DNA of 38,256 nucleotides from CAYNLG01 sp964397995 (GTDB lineage: Bacteria > Planctomycetota > Phycisphaerae > FEN-1346): assembly GCA_964397995.1 (NCBI GenBank), contig CAYNLG010000031.1, positions 1-38,256 of the forward strand, read 5' to 3'. The notes beneath the pieces are model-generated. The model worked only from the letters and a program-made list of their open reading frames with translations, had not been told where the DNA came from and did not search any database. This document shows, piece by piece, positions 1-8,358 of the stretch (position 1 is its first letter; each line of letters begins with the position of its first letter). The translations under genes and the position numbers were made by a program.

Positions 1-136
1 GCGCGCTCTGGTCGATTCTAACGAGTGGGCGACACGGAGCAAGCGCCGCGTGGTGCAAAGGGGGACGGTGGGCTTTGCCCCCGGGTCCGTGGCGCGGTAT
101 CGTGGCCCGCACGGTTACCGGCCGGGGAGACCTGCT

Positions 137-1369
137 ATGCATCTCGTGGGATGGGGCCTGCTGCTCGCTCTTGTGTCGGGGCCACCCGCGTCCGCGGGGG
201 GGGCCGGGGCGGCCGCCGCGAGGTGGGAGCCCGTCAGCCTGGACGACTTCCGCGACAGCATCCACCACGCCCGCGTGCGGTACGACGGCGAGGTGCCGCC
301 CTACCCCGTCCACCCGCCGGACCGCATCGCCGCTATCGCCGACACGCTGCTCGCGCACCAGCACGCCGACGGGGGCTGGCCAAAGAACGTCGACTGGCAG
401 CGTGCGTGGTCCCCCGACGCCCTCGCCAAAGCCCGCGAACGCTATGGCGGCCGCCCGGGCGGGACCCTCGACAACCGCACCACCTGGGCCCAAGTCCGGT
501 ATCTTTGCCGCGTCCACCGGCAGACGCGAATGGCGCGGCACGCGGAGGGGGCGCGGCGGGGCATAGCGTGGATCCTCGCCCGGCAGCACCCGGTCTCGGG
601 CGGATGGCGCGGCAGCGACATCGACGCGGTTACCTTCAACGACGACGTGATGGCGGGCGTCATGACGCTGCTCCGCGATGTCGTCGAGGGCGAACCCGAG
701 TACGGCTGCTTCGACGCGGCGCTGCGCGCGCGATGCCGCACCGCCTGGAACCGTGGCCTCGCCTGCATCCTGCGGTGCCAGGTCCGCCAAGGCCGCGACC
801 TGGCCGTCTGGGGCCAGCAGCACGACCACACGACCCTCCGGCCCGTCAAAGCCCGGAGCTTCGAGCTCGCCAGCCTGACCGCCGGCGAGAGCGTGGACGT
901 CGTGCGGCTGCTGATGTCGATCGACGCGCCGTCGGCGGCGGTCAAAGCGAGCGTCCGCGGCGCCGTCCGCTGGCTGCATGAGCGCCGCATCGCCTGCGTG
1001 CGCGTCGCCACCGTCCGCGAGGAGCGCACGGCGTTCCGGTACCACGTCTCGGACACGGACCGCGTCGTCGTCGCCGACCCCGACGCCCCGGCGATCTGGA
1101 CCCGCTTCTACGACATGGAGAACGGCCGCCCCGTCTTCTTCACGCGGAGCAGCCGCACCGTGACGGAGTACGAGGAACTCTCCCGCGAGCGACGAACGGG
1201 GTACGGGTGGTGGACGCGCGGGCCGGCGGCGTTGCTAACGCGCGATTATCCCCGCTGGCGGGCCCGGCACGACCCGGCGCATGACGTACTCGCCGACGGG
1301 GCGCCGCCGCTCGCCTACGAGGGCCGCACTGTCCCGCCCGAGCAGGTTGCCGACCGGGAGGCCCGGTAG
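137..1369 (+). CDS. Secreted pectate lyase, PL10 (PelA/Pel-15 type)
   Basis: The product is predicted to cleave polygalacturonate by beta-elimination outside the cytoplasm. A signal peptide covers about residues 1-20. PL10-like stretches follow in order: QHADGGWPKNVDW (75-87), TLDNRTTWAQVRYL (110-123), NDDVMAGVMTLL (168-179), WGQQHDHTTLRPVKARSFE (225-243) and the C-terminal RFYDMENGRP block. I chose the ATG at 137 over an in-frame GTG at 50 because GGGGAGA lies 6 nt upstream and the residues after it form a good signal peptide. At 410 residues the length suits the family. The consensus TIDNGAT is TLDNRTT here, so substrate preference may differ. The family call is firm and the exact substrate is inferred. 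The gene is convergent with the DUF72 fragment, 15 nt away. Confidence 0.85.
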   Translation: MHLVGWGLLLALVSGPPASAGGAGAAAARWEPVSLDDFRDSIHHARVRYDGEVPPYPVHPPDRIAAIADTLLAHQHADGGWPKNVDWQRAWSPDALAKARERYGGRPGGTLDNRTTWAQVRYLCRVHRQTRMARHAEGARRGIAWILARQHPVSGGWRGSDIDAVTFNDDVMAGVMTLLRDVVEGEPEYGCFDAALRARCRTAWNRGLACILRCQVRQGRDLAVWGQQHDHTTLRPVKARSFELASLTAGESVDVVRLLMSIDAPSAAVKASVRGAVRWLHERRIACVRVATVREERTAFRYHVSDTDRVVVADPDAPAIWTRFYDMENGRPVFFTRSSRTVTEYEELSRERRTGYGWWTRGPAALLTRDYPRWRARHDPAHDVLADGAPPLAYEGRTVPPEQVADREAR

Positions 1370-1384
1370 TGGGCGGCGGGCCGG

Positions 1385-1801
1385 CTACTTCGCCTCGCCG
1401 AAGACAATCGCCTTGCCGTCGAAGCGCACCGTGCGGCGGCCGACGGTCGCGACGGCGCCCAGGCCCTTGCCCTTGACCTGAATCTGCGGCGCCGGGCCCT
1501 TCTGGAAGGTCAGGACGACGAAGAAGCGGCCCGCCTCATCCTCGGCGAAGAGGCCATGGATCGGCCGCTTCAGCGTCTTGCCGCGGCTGCTTCCGGCGTG
1601 GCCGATCATGCGGCTCTGCCGCACGGCCGCCTCGGGCAGGTTGTAGAAGGTGTTGTTGATCTCGACGGCGTCGAAGGTCTCGGCATAGAGGTCGAACCAG
1701 TCCGCCTGGGGCACGTCCTCGGGATAGAGGACGCCCTCCCAATGGTCGTACTGGTAGCCGGAAGTGCCGATGCGGCAGGTGGCCTTCTTCTTGGCCGCCA
1801 T
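1385..1801 (-). pseudogene. DUF72 (YecE-like) N-terminal fragment joined to an unrelated C-terminal tail
   Basis: Residues 9-57 are a clear start of the DUF72 TIM barrel, with RIGTSGYQYDHWEG and FDAVEINNTFYNLP. DUF72 proteins normally run about 240-300 residues, but this one leaves the family at about residue 60. It continues in the same frame with a beta-rich tail (RFFVVLTFQKG, GAVATVGRRTVRFDGK) and stops at 138. No other frame nearby carries the missing barrel, so a simple frameshift does not explain it. The tail loosely recalls the end of heparinase II/III-like lyases, but that is a guess. An in-frame deletion joining two genes, or an assembly join, would give this structure. GGAGAGG lies upstream of the ATG, and the M50 protease gene is 33 nt upstream on the same strand. 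Confidence 0.6.
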
Positions 1802-1834
1802 GAAACCGGCCTCTCCAGCGGGTGCGGCAGCCGC

Positions 1835-3034
1835 CTACTCGTTCCCGCCCCCCGGCAGCGCAGCGGGCGGAGCATGCTCGATGGCCTTGGGCTTGATCGG
1901 CCCGCTCTCGCCCTCCAGTTCGATCTTCAGCGACAGGAACTTCAGGAGGTCCTTCAGCGTCAGGATGCCCTCGAGCCGGCCGTCCTCGACGACGAGCAGG
2001 CGGCTGGCCTCGTGTTTGCTCATGCGGGCGAGGGCCTCCGTGGCGTCGGCGTCCGGGGCGATGGTGTTGGCGGCCGAGCAGCCTCGGGCTACGTCGCCGA
2101 CGGTCCGGTCGCGCCACTGGTCGCGCGGCACCTCGCGAACGTCGCGGGTCGTCACGCAGCCGGCCAGCCGGCCGTCCTCCATCACGGCGAACAATTTGTA
2201 ATGGTATTTGTAGACGTAATTCTCGACCAGCTCTTCCAGCGGGGTCGAGGCCGGCACCGTGATCGGCTGGTCGTGCATGAACCGCCGCACCGTCTCGCCC
2301 TGCAGGGCCTGGCGGACGAGCACCTGCTGGTACCCCCGGGCGGCGGCGCCGCGGATGAACATGCCGATCAGGATCCACCACAGGCCGCCGATCGGGTTCA
2401 TCGCCAACAGGTTCAAGATGCCCAGGCCAATCAGGACGAGGCCGAAGACGCGGCCGACCTTGGCGGCGATGCGCGTGGCGGCGCGGAGGTCGCCCTTGAC
2501 GTGCCAGAGGATGGCCCGCAGGACGCGGCCGCCGTCCAGCGGGAACCCGGGGATCAGGTTGAAGCCGACGAGGATGGCGTTGATGAGGCCGATCCAGGCG
2601 ATGACGCCCGTGACCTCGGCCGGCCAGCCGAACTGCCTGCCCAACGCCCAGGCGCCGGCGGCGGCACCCGCGACGGCGACGCTGGCCGCCGGACCGGCCA
2701 GGGCCATGAGGACCTCGGCCTTCGGGCTCGCGGGCTCGTCCTCCATCTCCGCCACGCCCCCGAAGATGAAGAGCGTGATGCCCTTCATCGGAAGACCGTA
2801 GCGGCGGGCGACCAGCGAGTGGCAGAGCTCGTGCACCACGATGGACCCGAAGAGGCCGACCGCGGCCGACAGGCCCATCGCCAGGTACGTGGGCCATGCC
2901 AGGTCCGGGTACTCGGACGGGAAGACCCCCGCCGAGAGAGACGCGACCACCAGGACCAGGATCACCAGCCACGAGAGGTCGATCCGGACGGCGAAGTCGA
3001 ACAGCTTGAACAGGGTGACGCGTTTGCCGAACAT
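1835..3034 (-). CDS. Site-2 protease family (M50) membrane metalloprotease with two CBS domains
   Basis: The product is an integral membrane zinc protease that would cut transmembrane segments. The zinc site HELCH is at residues 68-72, and the second motif NLIPGFPLDGGRVL (from residue 159) supplies Asp167. Several hydrophobic segments surround them (about 20-38, 48-75, 106-130, 145-165 and 190-225). The C-terminal part, about 240-375, holds a CBS pair with phrases such as VMEDGRLAGCVTTRDVREV and VVEDGRLEGILTLKDLLKF. This matches the SpoIVFB-like, CBS-containing M50 subgroup, in which CBS domains are thought to sense nucleotides. AAGGA lies upstream of the ATG. The DUF72 fragment follows on the same strand. 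The natural substrate cannot be told from the sequence. Confidence 0.93.
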   Translation of the reverse strand: MFGKRVTLFKLFDFAVRIDLSWLVILVLVVASLSAGVFPSEYPDLAWPTYLAMGLSAAVGLFGSIVVHELCHSLVARRYGLPMKGITLFIFGGVAEMEDEPASPKAEVLMALAGPAASVAVAGAAAGAWALGRQFGWPAEVTGVIAWIGLINAILVGFNLIPGFPLDGGRVLRAILWHVKGDLRAATRIAAKVGRVFGLVLIGLGILNLLAMNPIGGLWWILIGMFIRGAAARGYQQVLVRQALQGETVRRFMHDQPITVPASTPLEELVENYVYKYHYKLFAVMEDGRLAGCVTTRDVREVPRDQWRDRTVGDVARGCSAANTIAPDADATEALARMSKHEASRLLVVEDGRLEGILTLKDLLKFLSLKIELEGESGPIKPKAIEHAPPAALPGGGNE

Positions 3035-3260
3035 TCGAAGGGTCCTTCCGCGCCTGGCCGAATCGGTTCATGCTCCCCCGTGTGGACCTCCATCTTAGCC
3101 GCATCTAACCAGCGGGACCACCGGCCGCCAAGATTGGCCGCGGGGAGGGGGCCCGGAGCGCTGCTGTGCCGCCCGGGGAAGACGCCCGGCGGGACGCCGA
3201 GCGCACGCACGGGGCGCGTCGGGAAACGCGTCCGCATGCCGCGCGATCACAACCGACGCG

Positions 3261-4136
3261 CTACCGCCGGCGGCGCACAAAGACCAGCCCGACCGCTCCG
3301 GCCGCCATCAGCACCAGCGTCGCCGGTTCGGGCATCGGGTACGGCAGGCTCCAGTCCAGGCCGCGTTCGCTCGTGACGGTCGCGCCGTCGTCGAGGCCGG
3401 TCATGCCCTGCCACACGAGGGCGTCGGGGGCGTCAAACCAGGAATCGACGTCGATAATTCCCTCTTCGTCGATGACGCCGCCCGTGTAGAACGTGACCGA
3501 GCCCCAGATCGTGAACGGCTCGCCATAGACGAAGTCGATCTCGCCCGTGGACGTGAACCCCGGGGCCGCGTCGCCGGTGTAGCCGCCGGGCATAAACCAG
3601 TCGCCGCCGTAGTCGACCCAGTCGGCCGTATCGGGGCCGACGTAAAGCGAGGCCATCCAGTACGCCGAGCCGCTCCCCTCGTCCACGGGATCGGGCGAGG
3701 CGGTATGGCTCGCGGCGAAGTCGCACGTGTACCACGCCGTGAACGTCCCCGGCAGGCCGTCGTAGACGGGGTGGTTGATGGTCACCGTGTCGTCGAAGGA
3801 GGCCTCGACGTGAGCCGCGAAGCTCGTGAGGCCCGTCCACTCGGCCGGGTGCGGCCCGTAGAATGTGTCGATGATGCCGAGGTCCGCACTGAGGCGGCCA
3901 TAGTCGACGAAGACATCGGCGACGATGCCGCCCCCGTGAGAGGAGGTAAAGGCCTCGAACGGCGCGGCGGGTTGCCAGCAGCCGTTATAGTCCTCGTCGA
4001 TGGGGCCAAAGGTGCCCTCCTGGTGGTACGAGTTGACGGAACTCCAGAGCATGGCTGCGCCGGCCGGCGGGGCAGACCAGGCAACAAGACTCAGGACGGA
4101 GGCGACGACAAACGCACCGCGAACCAGACGTGACAT
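3261..4136 (-). CDS. PEP-CTERM sorted secreted protein of unknown function
   Basis: This 291-residue protein has a signal peptide (about 1-28) and ends in a PEP-CTERM signal: PEPATLVL, a hydrophobic stretch, then RRRR. In bacteria with exosortase such tails are cleaved and the protein is released to the envelope or matrix. The body is rich in Asp, Gly, Tyr and Trp and carries no enzyme motif I recognise. It resembles the beta-rich, calcium-friendly bodies common in this class. The ATG at 4136 was chosen over an upstream TTG because GGAGGGG lies about 7 nt before it and a clean signal peptide starts there. Its leader carries a promoter and a terminator-like hairpin, listed separately. No exosortase gene is in the window. 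Confidence 0.88.
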   Translation of the reverse strand: MSRLVRGAFVVASVLSLVAWSAPPAGAAMLWSSVNSYHQEGTFGPIDEDYNGCWQPAAPFEAFTSSHGGGIVADVFVDYGRLSADLGIIDTFYGPHPAEWTGLTSFAAHVEASFDDTVTINHPVYDGLPGTFTAWYTCDFAASHTASPDPVDEGSGSAYWMASLYVGPDTADWVDYGGDWFMPGGYTGDAAPGFTSTGEIDFVYGEPFTIWGSVTFYTGGVIDEEGIIDVDSWFDAPDALVWQGMTGLDDGATVTSERGLDWSLPYPMPEPATLVLMAAGAVGLVFVRRRR

Positions 4137-4246
4137 GATCCGACCCCTCCTCGGACGGCTGGCGACCCGCCCCGACCCTCGGGCGCAACGCACCCTCCGC
4201 GCGCCCTCGCGGCCATGCACGGCGCCCGGCCGCGCCCGCGGCGCGC

Positions 4247-4276
4247 AAAAACGGGGCCGGCCCCGCTCGCTGCGGG
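4247..4276 (-). promoter_or_regulatory. Possible transcription attenuator in the PEP-CTERM gene leader
   Basis: On the minus strand, CGGGG (4265-4261), a CCGG loop and CCCCG (4256-4252) form a 5-bp GC stem followed directly by TTTTT (4251-4247), as in an intrinsic terminator. It lies between the candidate promoter and the start codon at 4136. An alternative hairpin, CCCGC-AGCGA-GCGGG (4276-4262), uses the first arm of the terminator, so the two cannot form together. The ligand or signal is unknown and the terminator stem is short, so this is a suggestion. Confidence 0.35.
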
Positions 4277-4309
4277 ACAGACCCCGGATGCGTTCCCCTA
4301 ACGGTATAC

Positions 4310-4337
4310 AGAATACCCCAAAATCCGCCGAAGTCAA
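4310..4337 (-). promoter_or_regulatory. Sigma70-like promoter for the PEP-CTERM gene
   Basis: On the minus strand, TTGACT (4337-4332) and TATTCT (4315-4310) are separated by 16 bp in a locally AT-richer patch. Transcription would start near 4303 and give a leader of about 165 nt before the ATG at 4136. Each box matches the consensus at four or five of six positions. Confidence 0.5.
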
Positions 4338-4719
4338 ATCGGTTGGCCCACGCGCCGCTACGTTTCGTCCAGAACGGGGCAGAGGCGCTCCAGGTCGTCG
4401 GCGAACTGCTAGCGGATCGTGTTCACGTGGCGTCCTCCCCCGGAGCGCATTTGCGGGCGACCAGACGCAGCAGGCCGATGTGTGTGGCCCGCGGTCGGCC
4501 TCCGCCCCGTACTGGCGACCGGCCCAGGACCACCCCTGGCGTCAACCACTCAACCGGTCAATTTTATCTGGCGGGAAACCGGACATTCCTACTTTGCGCT
4601 GACACCGAAAACAGCAGGACCTTCCGAGAAACGCTTGCGGTCCGCGTCCGGACGGACGAGAGTAGCCGCCGTGGCACCGTAACGATGTCCGCCGCCGGCG
4701 TATCCACCGGGAGCTCGCT
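4338..4719. other. Divergent intergenic region upstream of the fucosidase gene
   Basis: No gene or strong promoter is visible here. The minus strand at about 4361-4409 reads QFADDLERLCPVLDET between stop codons, with HVNTIR just before the first stop. It looks like the tail of a decayed gene, but it is too short to identify. A single AAACGCTT (4629-4636) fits the loose LacI-family operator pattern AAnCGnTT. The stretch at 4545-4620 is less GC-rich than its surroundings and may hold the fucosidase promoter, but I cannot point to paired -35 and -10 boxes. Confidence 0.35.
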
Positions 4720-5868
4720 ATGCCGCCAAGACCCGTCCCCGCCCACCTGGCCGGTTACAAGGATGCCTATGCCCGCGACCCGCGGGAGGCGGCCCTCGCC
4801 TGGTTCGCCGATGCCGGGCTCGGCCTGTTCCTCCACTACGGCGTCATGAGCGTTCACGGCTTCGGCGATTGGGGCATGTATACCCAGGCGATGCCCCTGG
4901 CCGAGTACGACACGCTGATCGACCGGTTCACCGCCGAGGGCTTTGACGCCGAGGCCATCGGCGACGTCGCCCTGGAGATGGGCGCCCGCTACGTCAACCT
5001 GACCACGAAGCACCACGACGGCTTCTGCCTGTTCGAGACCGAGGTCACGGACTTCCACGCGATGCGGAGCCCCGCGCGGCGGGACCTGGTGGGGGAGCTC
5101 GCCGAGAGCTGCCGCACGCGCGGCCTGGGGTTCTTTCTCTACTACTCCTATGCCCTCGACTGGCGGCACCCGTGGTTCTTCTCGCGCGAGTACTTCGACC
5201 GGGCCCGGCCGCCGTACGAAACGCCGGAGCCGCGGTACCGGTTCCGGAAACCCGAGGACTTCCGGCGCTACATCGACGACGCTCACGCCCACCTGCGCGA
5301 GTTGCTCACGCACTACGGCCCCGTGGCCGGCGTGTGGTTCGACCCGGTGATGGCGTACCTGGCGGCCCGGGACCTCTTTCCGATCGACGAGACGTACGCC
5401 CTGATCCGCAGCCTGCAGCCGCACGCCCTGATCAGCTTCAAGGCCGGGGCGACCGGGGACGAGGACTTCGCCGCCCCCGAGCGGAGCGGCACGCTCGTCA
5501 TGAAGAAGGTCGCCGACCGCCTGGGGGCCGAGGCGGCCGCGCACCACGCCCAGGTCGTCGAGAAGAACCGCGACAAGCCGAACGAGATCTGCGACACGCT
5601 CTCGTGGTCGTGGGCGTGGCACACGCGGAACGAGGAGGTCCACGCGACGCCGGACGACATCCTGACGAAGCTGGCGGAGGCGAAGCGCCGCGGGTGGAAC
5701 CTGCTGATCAACAGCGGGCCTCGCCCGGACGGGTCGCTCCCGCCGGAGGACGTGGCGACGCTGCGCGAGGTGGGCCGGCGGCTCCGCGCGGGGGACGTGG
5801 ACTTCGACGCGCTGCACGCGCGGTTCTCGCACGACGAAGCCGACGACGGCCCGGCGCCCATCGCCTGA
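4720..5868 (+). CDS. Alpha-L-fucosidase, GH29, apparently cytoplasmic
   Basis: The product is predicted to remove alpha-linked L-fucose from glycans by a retaining mechanism. The GH29 pattern is plain: WFADAGLGLFLHYGV (28-42), GARYVNLTTKHHDGFCLF (88-105), GLGFFLYYSYALDW (135-148) and GVWFDP (204-209), where Asp208 is the expected nucleophile. The protein is 382 residues, close to the bare catalytic domain, and has no added C-terminal beta-sandwich. No signal peptide is visible, unlike the next three genes, so it may act on imported fragments. GGGAG lies upstream of the ATG at 4720. A GC-rich hairpin follows its stop codon, so it may be only partly co-transcribed with the downstream secreted enzymes. 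Confidence 0.88.
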   Translation: MPPRPVPAHLAGYKDAYARDPREAALAWFADAGLGLFLHYGVMSVHGFGDWGMYTQAMPLAEYDTLIDRFTAEGFDAEAIGDVALEMGARYVNLTTKHHDGFCLFETEVTDFHAMRSPARRDLVGELAESCRTRGLGFFLYYSYALDWRHPWFFSREYFDRARPPYETPEPRYRFRKPEDFRRYIDDAHAHLRELLTHYGPVAGVWFDPVMAYLAARDLFPIDETYALIRSLQPHALISFKAGATGDEDFAAPERSGTLVMKKVADRLGAEAAAHHAQVVEKNRDKPNEICDTLSWSWAWHTRNEEVHATPDDILTKLAEAKRRGWNLLINSGPRPDGSLPPEDVATLREVGRRLRAGDVDFDALHARFSHDEADDGPAPIA

Positions 5869-5896
5869 CCGGGCTCCGGATTCGGCGGGAGCCCGG
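5869..5896 (+). terminator. Hairpin immediately after the fucosidase stop
   Basis: CCGGGCTCC (5869-5877) and GGAGCCCGG (5888-5896) form a perfect 9-bp stem with a 10-nt loop, directly after the stop codon. There is no T-tract, so it is more likely an RNA-stabilising or weak attenuating structure than a full intrinsic terminator. Confidence 0.3.
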
Positions 5897-5992
5897 GCCG
5901 CGGGGGAGACGTTCAAGCTGGCGGCGGTGGCTTCGGCTGCTCACGCGGCCGCCGGACCCTGCCCATGTCTGACTGAGCGAAAGGTGGGTGCC

Positions 5993-8326
5993 ATGAGCCG
6001 CACGGTGCGTCCCTTCATGGTGGGCCTGGCTGTCCTCTTCTCTTTCGCATCGGTGGCCGCGGGTGCGCCGGGTGGCGGAGGCGCCCTGCCGCCTGACGAG
6101 GCGTACGTTGTCTCGCGCGGCGGGGACCTCTACGTCGGCGACGCGCGGGTCCGGTTCTGGGGCGCGATCGGCGGCTTTCCGGCCGCCAAGGCCCCCGGCG
6201 AGGACCCCTATGCATGGAACCGGCGGCTGGTCGCGCGGCTGGAGGCCCTGGGCTTCAACATGGTCCGCATCTGGAGCCTCAGCCGCACCATCGCCCGCCA
6301 GCCGGAAGGCTATGCGACGGGCGACGGTTCGCCGCTCGACGTGCACGACAAGTGCGTGGCCCTGTTCAAGGACGCGGGCTTCCGCCTCTGGGTTGGCTCG
6401 GCGGGGAGCGGCGGCATCGCGACGGCCGACGATGTCGGGGTTCTCGACGATCCGGGGACGGCCGACGCCTGGCGCGCCGCCGTTGCCGAGATGAGCCGGC
6501 CGGACCACCGCACCGGCCTGGAAGGCGTCCGCACGGCCCACTGCGTGGCTGTCGCATGGGACCCGCGCCTGGAGGCGATCCAGATCCGCAACAACGCCCG
6601 GACGCTCAGCCACGTCAACCAGCACACCGGCCTGCGCGTCGCCGACGACCCTGTCTTCGGCATCTGGGAGCTGACGAACGAGCAATGGTGGATCGTCCAG
6701 ATGGTGACGGGCAAGTGGCAGACGTTGCCGGCCTTCTTCGGCGAGTCGTTGCTCGCCCGCTGGCACGCCTACCTCAAGGAGACGTACGGCACCGATGAGG
6801 CCCTGTCGGAGGCGTGGCGGGGCCTCCTGCCCGGCGAGAGCCTGGAGGCCGGGACGGTACTGCTGACGCCGCTGCGCAAGGAGGCCCCGGTGGGGGCGCT
6901 CAACGACGCGAACCCGCACGCGGCCGCCAAGGTGGCCGGCGGCGCCGAGGTCGCCTACGGCCGCGACGACGTCAGCGTCCACCGCGGCCGGGACGTCAAC
7001 GCCTTCTTCGCCGGCCTCATCCGGGACCACAAGCAGCGGGTCGCCGACGCGTTCAAGCAGTGCGGCAAGGCCGCGCGCCTCAGCCCCTTGCTCTGGGACG
7101 CCGGCATCGGCTACAACGGCATCTGCCAGTGGCTGCACCAGCAGGCCGACGCCGTCAGCCACTGCGCGTACATAGGCGGCTGGACGCCTGACGCGTCGCA
7201 CAAGCGATACCCCTGGTTCAGCGGCCTGGAAGAGCCGCCGCGCATCTGCATGGGCGTCCCGTGGCTGGAGCACAACACGGCCGAAGACAAGCCCTACTTC
7301 GTCTACGAGACGCAGATCGGCGCCCCGGCGAAGTACCGGGCGGAGTTCCCCTACCGGATGCTCTTCCTCGCGAGCCTCCAGGACTGGGACGCCGTCTGCT
7401 GGCACACCATGAGCGGCGGCTACAAGTGGGACCGGGAAGACCCCTTCGAGGGAACACTCGCCCGGCCCGGCCATGCCGCCTACCAGTTCACGTACCTCTA
7501 CGACGAGGTCCAGCTCTCGGCCATGCACGCCGCCGGCACCATGTTCACCCAACGCCACTTCGACCCGGCGCCGAAGCCGACGGTCTTCACCTATGGCCGC
7601 GACACGGTCTTCCACCCGGACAGCATGGCGTACGGCGGCAGCTACGGCCGCATCGGCGAAGACATGCTCCACACGGCCTACCGCTACGGCTCGCGGATCC
7701 ACATCGACCTCGGCCGGGCCAACGACGCGGTCGACGGGCCGACCGTGCGGCTGCGCGGCTGGGCGCACCCGACGCCCGTGCGGCCGACCGACCAGATGGT
7801 CTACGACTGGCAGCGCGGGTGCCTGACGCTGGACGCCCCCGGGGCCGTCGCCTTCGTGGGTTTCCTCTCCCAGTACGGCAGCGACAACGTCCGGTTCAGG
7901 AGCGGCGTGACGCTCCGCGACGTGGGCGTCGCAAGCCCGCCGCACATGGCCTACCCGGTAACGAACGAGGAGCGGTACGTCGCCATCGGCCTGGCGAGCA
8001 CCGACGGCAAGCCCCTCGGCCGGTGCCGGGGGGCGGTCCTCTCGGCCGTCTCGACGAGCTGCAACTCAGGGCTCGAGGTCGGCCCCGACCCGTCGGTCGA
8101 GCGACCCCGCCACGCCTGGGAAGGCATGAAGGTCGTCAAGAAGGGCGACCTGCCGGTCCAGGTCACCCGCGTCGGGTGCACGGTCGCGAGCCCACACCTG
8201 GCGGGCATGCGGTACCGGCTGCGCGATTGGCACTGGAAGGTCCTCGGCGAGGGCACCGTCGGCGAGGACGGGGTCCTCACGGTCGAGGCGGACCAGCCGG
8301 TCTTCCTGGTGGAACTGGAGCGCTGA
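5993..8326 (+). CDS. Secreted clan GH-A-like glycoside hydrolase (GH5-like core)
   Basis: This 777-residue protein has a signal peptide (about 1-24). The N-terminal two thirds look like a (beta/alpha)8 hydrolase: RFWGAIGGFP (54-63), LEALGFNMVRIWSL (83-96), then IWELTNEQWW (224-233), where Asn229-Glu230 fits the acid/base pair of clan GH-A. YFVYETQIG (435-443) offers Glu439 as nucleophile. The remaining 250 residues are beta-rich and may form a sandwich domain. I chose the ATG at 5993 over an upstream in-frame start because the signal peptide begins there and GAAAGGTGGG precedes it. The precise GH family and substrate are not identifiable by eye. It is followed after 32 nt by a pectin-lyase-fold gene, which suggests action on the same glycan. 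Confidence 0.78.
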   Translation: MSRTVRPFMVGLAVLFSFASVAAGAPGGGGALPPDEAYVVSRGGDLYVGDARVRFWGAIGGFPAAKAPGEDPYAWNRRLVARLEALGFNMVRIWSLSRTIARQPEGYATGDGSPLDVHDKCVALFKDAGFRLWVGSAGSGGIATADDVGVLDDPGTADAWRAAVAEMSRPDHRTGLEGVRTAHCVAVAWDPRLEAIQIRNNARTLSHVNQHTGLRVADDPVFGIWELTNEQWWIVQMVTGKWQTLPAFFGESLLARWHAYLKETYGTDEALSEAWRGLLPGESLEAGTVLLTPLRKEAPVGALNDANPHAAAKVAGGAEVAYGRDDVSVHRGRDVNAFFAGLIRDHKQRVADAFKQCGKAARLSPLLWDAGIGYNGICQWLHQQADAVSHCAYIGGWTPDASHKRYPWFSGLEEPPRICMGVPWLEHNTAEDKPYFVYETQIGAPAKYRAEFPYRMLFLASLQDWDAVCWHTMSGGYKWDREDPFEGTLARPGHAAYQFTYLYDEVQLSAMHAAGTMFTQRHFDPAPKPTVFTYGRDTVFHPDSMAYGGSYGRIGEDMLHTAYRYGSRIHIDLGRANDAVDGPTVRLRGWAHPTPVRPTDQMVYDWQRGCLTLDAPGAVAFVGFLSQYGSDNVRFRSGVTLRDVGVASPPHMAYPVTNEERYVAIGLASTDGKPLGRCRGAVLSAVSTSCNSGLEVGPDPSVERPRHAWEGMKVVKKGDLPVQVTRVGCTVASPHLAGMRYRLRDWHWKVLGEGTVGEDGVLTVEADQPVFLVELER

Positions 8327-8358
8327 CGCCCGCGCCCGAGGCGCGAAAGGAGCCGCGC

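Noticed and set aside
4629..4636. AAACGCTT as a LacI-family operator before the fucosidase gene
   Set aside because: A single 8-bp match to a loose pattern; no LacI-family gene or second site is nearby.
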